Below are positions 61,052 to 64,000 of a stretch of 64,000 nucleotides of DNA, piece after piece. This DNA is from Membranipora membranacea (Eukaryota > Bryozoa > Gymnolaemata > Cheilostomatida > Membraniporidae), in assembly GCA_914767715.1 (NCBI GenBank), contig OU612071.1:26967681-27031680 (forward strand), in the 5' to 3' direction. The position numbers were made by a program, and so were the translations under genes. Position 1 is the stretch's first letter. Every line of letters begins with the position of its first letter. Below the pieces are notes generated by a model that was not told where the DNA came from, did not search any database, and saw only the letters and a list, made by a program, of their open reading frames with translations.

Positions 61052-61168
61052 AACACAGTGAGTGAGCTGACATATCAATGTGTGATGTATGTAAGACGGC
61101 CACAGCGGCTGTGTGGACTTGTTACTGTACAGAGTTACTCGTCACCGCTAAGTAACCTCAAGTCCTGG
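61052..61168 (+). CDS. Exon-like module, copy 2
   Basis: Open frame after a CTTTCAG acceptor reading SNTVSELTYQCVMYVRR and PQRLCGLVTVQSYSS, ending at a GTGAGTTATAA donor conserved with copy 1. Phase relations to the earlier modules are unclear. Confidence 0.4.
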
Positions 61169-61710
61169 TGAGTTATAATCAGTAATACCAGAGACCATAG
61201 ATATTTTATGTTCTCTGATTAAACTGATATGACTTAGATCAAGTTAGATCCAGTTTGGAATGCAGACCAAACAGTGGGGGCCTTAACTCAGTTTACTCTT
61301 GTAGCAGACTATTTCACTATGTTGATAACAACAGCCCTAACTCCATGGTAATAGCGACTATTTATCCTTGTTTTGTTATGGTGCTATATACTCTACGTAC
61401 CAGCAGCTCGGTGGAGATAACACCATACAAGCAAGGATAATTAGTGACAGTTACTGACAAGGCTACTGGTGTTTGTTCTGAATCTCAGACTATGTTTGAT
61501 CAAGTTTGTATGCCTTTGAAGTTACTCCCCCTCCACTGATAGGCCGTAGTCACTTATCAGTGAATGGGGGAGCAGATTGAATGCAGGCAAACTGAAGCAG
61601 TATTTTTGATACTGGGTTATAAGTATTCTTATCGCTGACATCATCTCAGCCATGATCTTGAAGCTTATGAAATCACAATTCTACACTTTAAAAAATCGTA
61701 ACATAACATA

Positions 61711-62100
61711 GCTACTGCCACTCGGGGAAAGTGTGCCTGTTTTATTTTCTATCAAAAATGGGGCTTCAAACTCAGCACCGTCACAGTGGGCAAATAATTT
61801 GCACAAGCTAGTAAAGCAGAGCCGAAGTGTTTACCAGGCTTCTGGATTAAGATTAGACTGAACCAACAGGCTATCCTCCCGACGGGCCGAGCGAAGCGTA
61901 CGGAAAGATAGAGACTATCAGTTTAGTCTAGTTAGAGATAATGACATCAAAGTTGAGCCATTTATTTCACTCCCAGATTTTGACACTGAGTCTTGCTAAT
62001 ACTTCCCCCCCCACATTAGGTGGCAATGCCAAGATTTAAGCCTCACTTCTATATCTTGTAGAAATCAATATGCACATAGCCCCGAGTGGCAGCAGTAGGT
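61711..62100. mobile_element. ACTACTGCTGCCAC MITE with nested insertion
   Basis: Left end CTACTGCCACTCGGGG, right end CCGAGTGGCAGCAGTAGG, inner blocks GGGCAAATAATTTGCAC and CACATTAGGTGGCAATGCC. Sits in copy 2 of the segmental duplication at the place corresponding to 38663-39003, so it was there before the duplication. A 77-bp element is nested at 61854-61930. Confidence 0.8.
61854..61930. mobile_element. 77-bp element nested in the MITE
   Basis: Bounded by TAGACTGAAC and GTTTAGTCTA inverted ends. Its core CCGACGGGCCGAGCGAAGCGT is far more GC-rich than its surroundings. The other MITE copies lack this block. Target duplication not certain. Confidence 0.6.
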
Positions 62101-62635
62101 TTTCAGTGTCGAAAGTAAAAATCAGGTTTGCTAACTAAGGGTTATCCCCTCATTTAATAGTGTAGGACAACTCTACTTAGTTGATATTCTAATGCTGTTT
62201 TATGACGTATAACAATAATCCTAGTCCTATTTTTTTTTTCAATTTTTTCTCTTCAAACTACTCCTGGGTTTCTTCAGGTCCACATTTTTTTTCACACCTG
62301 AATGTGTCTGCTCTGTGAGTGAAGCCATTATATCTGGCTGGATGAGTTTGCATAATTATGCTTTGTGTGATTTGGAAACTGGTCATGGTGTTTTTTTCAG
62401 TTTCTGTTTTCCTTTGCAATGGCCTACACTGCTGAACTTTTCTACTTCAAGAGTGTTGCTGTTCTTGTTGATAACTTGAGTCCGCTTTCAGCTTCTTTTT
62501 TGCGGATGAAGTCATAGGAATTCTTTACAAACAAGCATAATACAGTGGAGAGGCTCAAATTTGGATTTACATCGATACCACTCCTGTGTACTTTCCTTTC
62601 TTAGCACCCCTTCTTCTCCTTGTTTGATCAAGGAT
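62101..62635. repeat. Distal copy of the repeat clustered at 39004-41400
   Basis: Repeats the block order of 39004-39550 and 40459-41110 (AGGTTTGCT, GGTTATCCCCTCATT, CACACCTGAATGTGTCTGCTC, TTGCGGATGAAG). Confidence 0.75.
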
Positions 62636-63326
62636 TGATTAATGCTCATGAGCATGCTTGTGTACATTGGTAATGTGGTTACTCAGTGACTGCCACTGGC
62701 TGATAACCAAATCTTGTCAATTACACTGGGTCAGTGGAGTGGTTATAGCAACCCAATACAGATTATTCACAACGTTTATTCCTATTCAAACATTCAATTA
62801 ATAATTATTGATAAATAACAAATAGGAGCTGGTACCATTGTCATATAAGAAATTGATGAAGCTAATGAACGCCCGCAATCTACTCTACAGTTTGCTAAAA
62901 ATGAATTCAGTTTTTTATCTACTATGCGCTCCCTACTGAAATCTCACTATAACCATTCAATTCCAATAAAACTTCAGGGATTAATTACATAGCAGTTGTT
63001 CTACAATAAGTTGCACGACAAATAACAAATATAAAATACATGCCTGCACTACATCGACTGTAAAGATAATATGTACTTTATCTGTCAAAATATTTATAAC
63101 TACTGTGTATAACACTAAAAATACAAACAAAATCTCAGAAATATAAGTTGTTCTTAAATTGGGTAGCATGAGATTAAAACAAGGAATGGATGTCATTATG
63201 CTCCCATCATATAAAACATAAGATAACTTTAGATTACACAGGGAATAACGAGCAAATTAAGGGAGTACCATATATTACTCAGAAAAAATCCTGTACTCAA
63301 TTGACTCCTACAAAAGCTCTCTGTCC
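62636..63326. other. No recognised gene; 3' flank of the right-edge gene
   Basis: AT-rich. No supported feature. Confidence 0.4.
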
Positions 63327-63460
63327 TTAGAGTTTTGCAGTCGCTGCACTCTTGTCTTTGTCAGCAGTTTTTCTAGGACTGATGTATTGGGTAACGAGCT
63401 CCTCTATTTCCTCTGCTGGAGTTGAGGGCAGAGTTGCAGTGACAGCTTGGGCTGGTTCCA
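63327..63460 (-). CDS. Last exon of a minus-strand gene running off the right edge
   Basis: Begins after TATTGAG on the minus strand and reads EPAQAVTATLPSTPAEEI, EELVTQYISPRK and TADKDKSAATAKL, then TAA at 63327-63329 (134 nt, 2 nt entering phase). The composition and clean stop look like a real acidic/basic C-terminal tail. The protein is not recognised. Confidence 0.55.
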
Positions 63461-63752
63461 CTCAATATGAATTAACAATTCTTCTATTAACAAAATATTT
63501 TGGATTAGATGGTATGATTACTCTTATAGGATACCACAGTTGTTATAATGTGTATTGGACATAGAAGAATTAAAAAGGCTGCAATTATCGCATTTATATC
63601 TATATCTATATTGGCAGCTTGTAAATATCTTTTTTGCATTTTTTGGTGGTCAGAGTTGGAGTTGTCTTCCAATAATGTCACTTGTTAGTGACTGTAGGCT
63701 GTGAGTTTTTATGATCACGATGCTCTGCTTACCCTAGCTCACAACTCTGGAG

Positions 63753-63887
63753 TCAACACAACCTGCCCCATGATATCCTTTTGTGATTCCTTTGTTTTGC
63801 TTTAATTTTCTCCCTGGCGGCTTTCAATGCAGGAAGATCCAGATATTTTCTGCTGCTATATGTATTTAAGAATGGTGAAGTTGCTGT
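63753..63887 (-). CDS. Candidate internal exon of the right-edge gene
   Basis: After CCTACAG the minus strand reads TATSPFLNTYSSRKYLDLP and ALKAAREKIKAKQRNHKR. The frame ends at TGA, but a GT donor (GGGCAG/GTTGTG) precedes it. Phase does not join directly to 63460-63327, so an exon between may be missing. A minus-strand ATG at 63998-64000 opens a 19-codon basic frame that could be the start. Confidence 0.35.
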   Translation of the reverse strand, partial: TATSPFLNTYSSRKYLDLPALKAAREKIKAKQRNHKRISWGRLC

Positions 63888-64000
63888 CTGTAGGTATAAC
63901 CTTATCGTCCATGTCTATTAAGCAGCAGTCATTCTGTACCACCTAAAACTCTTTTCTTAAAAACTCTAATAATGTCAGCATATTTCTTGGAGGCTGACAT

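Noticed and set aside
63352-63564. Plus-strand 70-residue hydrophobic frame
   Set aside because: It overlaps the more convincing minus-strand terminal exon ending at 63327 and has no recognisable motif.

Overview
This is nuclear DNA of an invertebrate animal. Genes are split by many short GT-AG introns, there are no bacterial operons, and the space between genes is AT-rich and full of microsatellites, minisatellites and mobile elements. A conserved cis-Golgi golgin (GM130) and a ZIP7-type zinc transporter fix it as metazoan. The left-edge effector-domain protein, of a kind I associate with TPR proteins of sponges, makes a non-bilaterian such as a demosponge plausible, but the species cannot be read from the sequence.

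Left half (1-29.1 kb) is gene-rich. At 1-2059 (minus) lies the 5' part of a protein with a TIR-like/SHTW-type domain. At 4289-17715 (minus) a 21-exon gene encodes a 990-residue GM130/GOLGA2-like golgin; all exon phases were checked and sum to an intact frame. Only 266 bp away and divergent, at 17982-23878 (plus), is a 7-exon SLC39A7/ZIP7-like zinc transporter of 446 residues. The two share a short promoter holding a perfect NRF1-type palindrome, and the ZIP7 start codon sits in a TISU-like initiator. Both genes serve the early secretory pathway. At 26224-29113 (minus) a 5-exon gene encodes a small secreted Pro/Gly/Arg-rich protein that I do not recognise.

Middle (29.1-43.2 kb) has almost no conserved genes. 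It holds exon-like modules of a duplicated lineage-specific family (36.1-38.3 kb, with a second copy at 59.8-61.2 kb), a TA-flanked MITE with a tRNA-like core whose empty site is visible in the second copy, an unusual pair of abutting palindromes, and several copies of a MITE family with ACTACTGCTGCCAC termini.

Right part (43.2-58.3 kb) is a transposon graveyard, mostly on the minus strand: a 2.86-kb DNA transposon with about 310-bp inverted repeats and an RNase H-like transposase carrying an in-frame stop; a MADF-BESS gene broken by a stop and an A-run frameshift; a katanin-like P-loop fragment; and an integrase-core gene disrupted by a TTAA-flanked MITE. The right edge (63.3 kb, minus) carries the last exon of a gene that extends beyond the window.

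I found no CRISPR, operon-like or obviously new multi-gene system. The most novel items are the secreted Pro/Gly/Arg-rich gene, with its splice donor copied seven times by a 42-bp repeat, and the long-TIR transposon.
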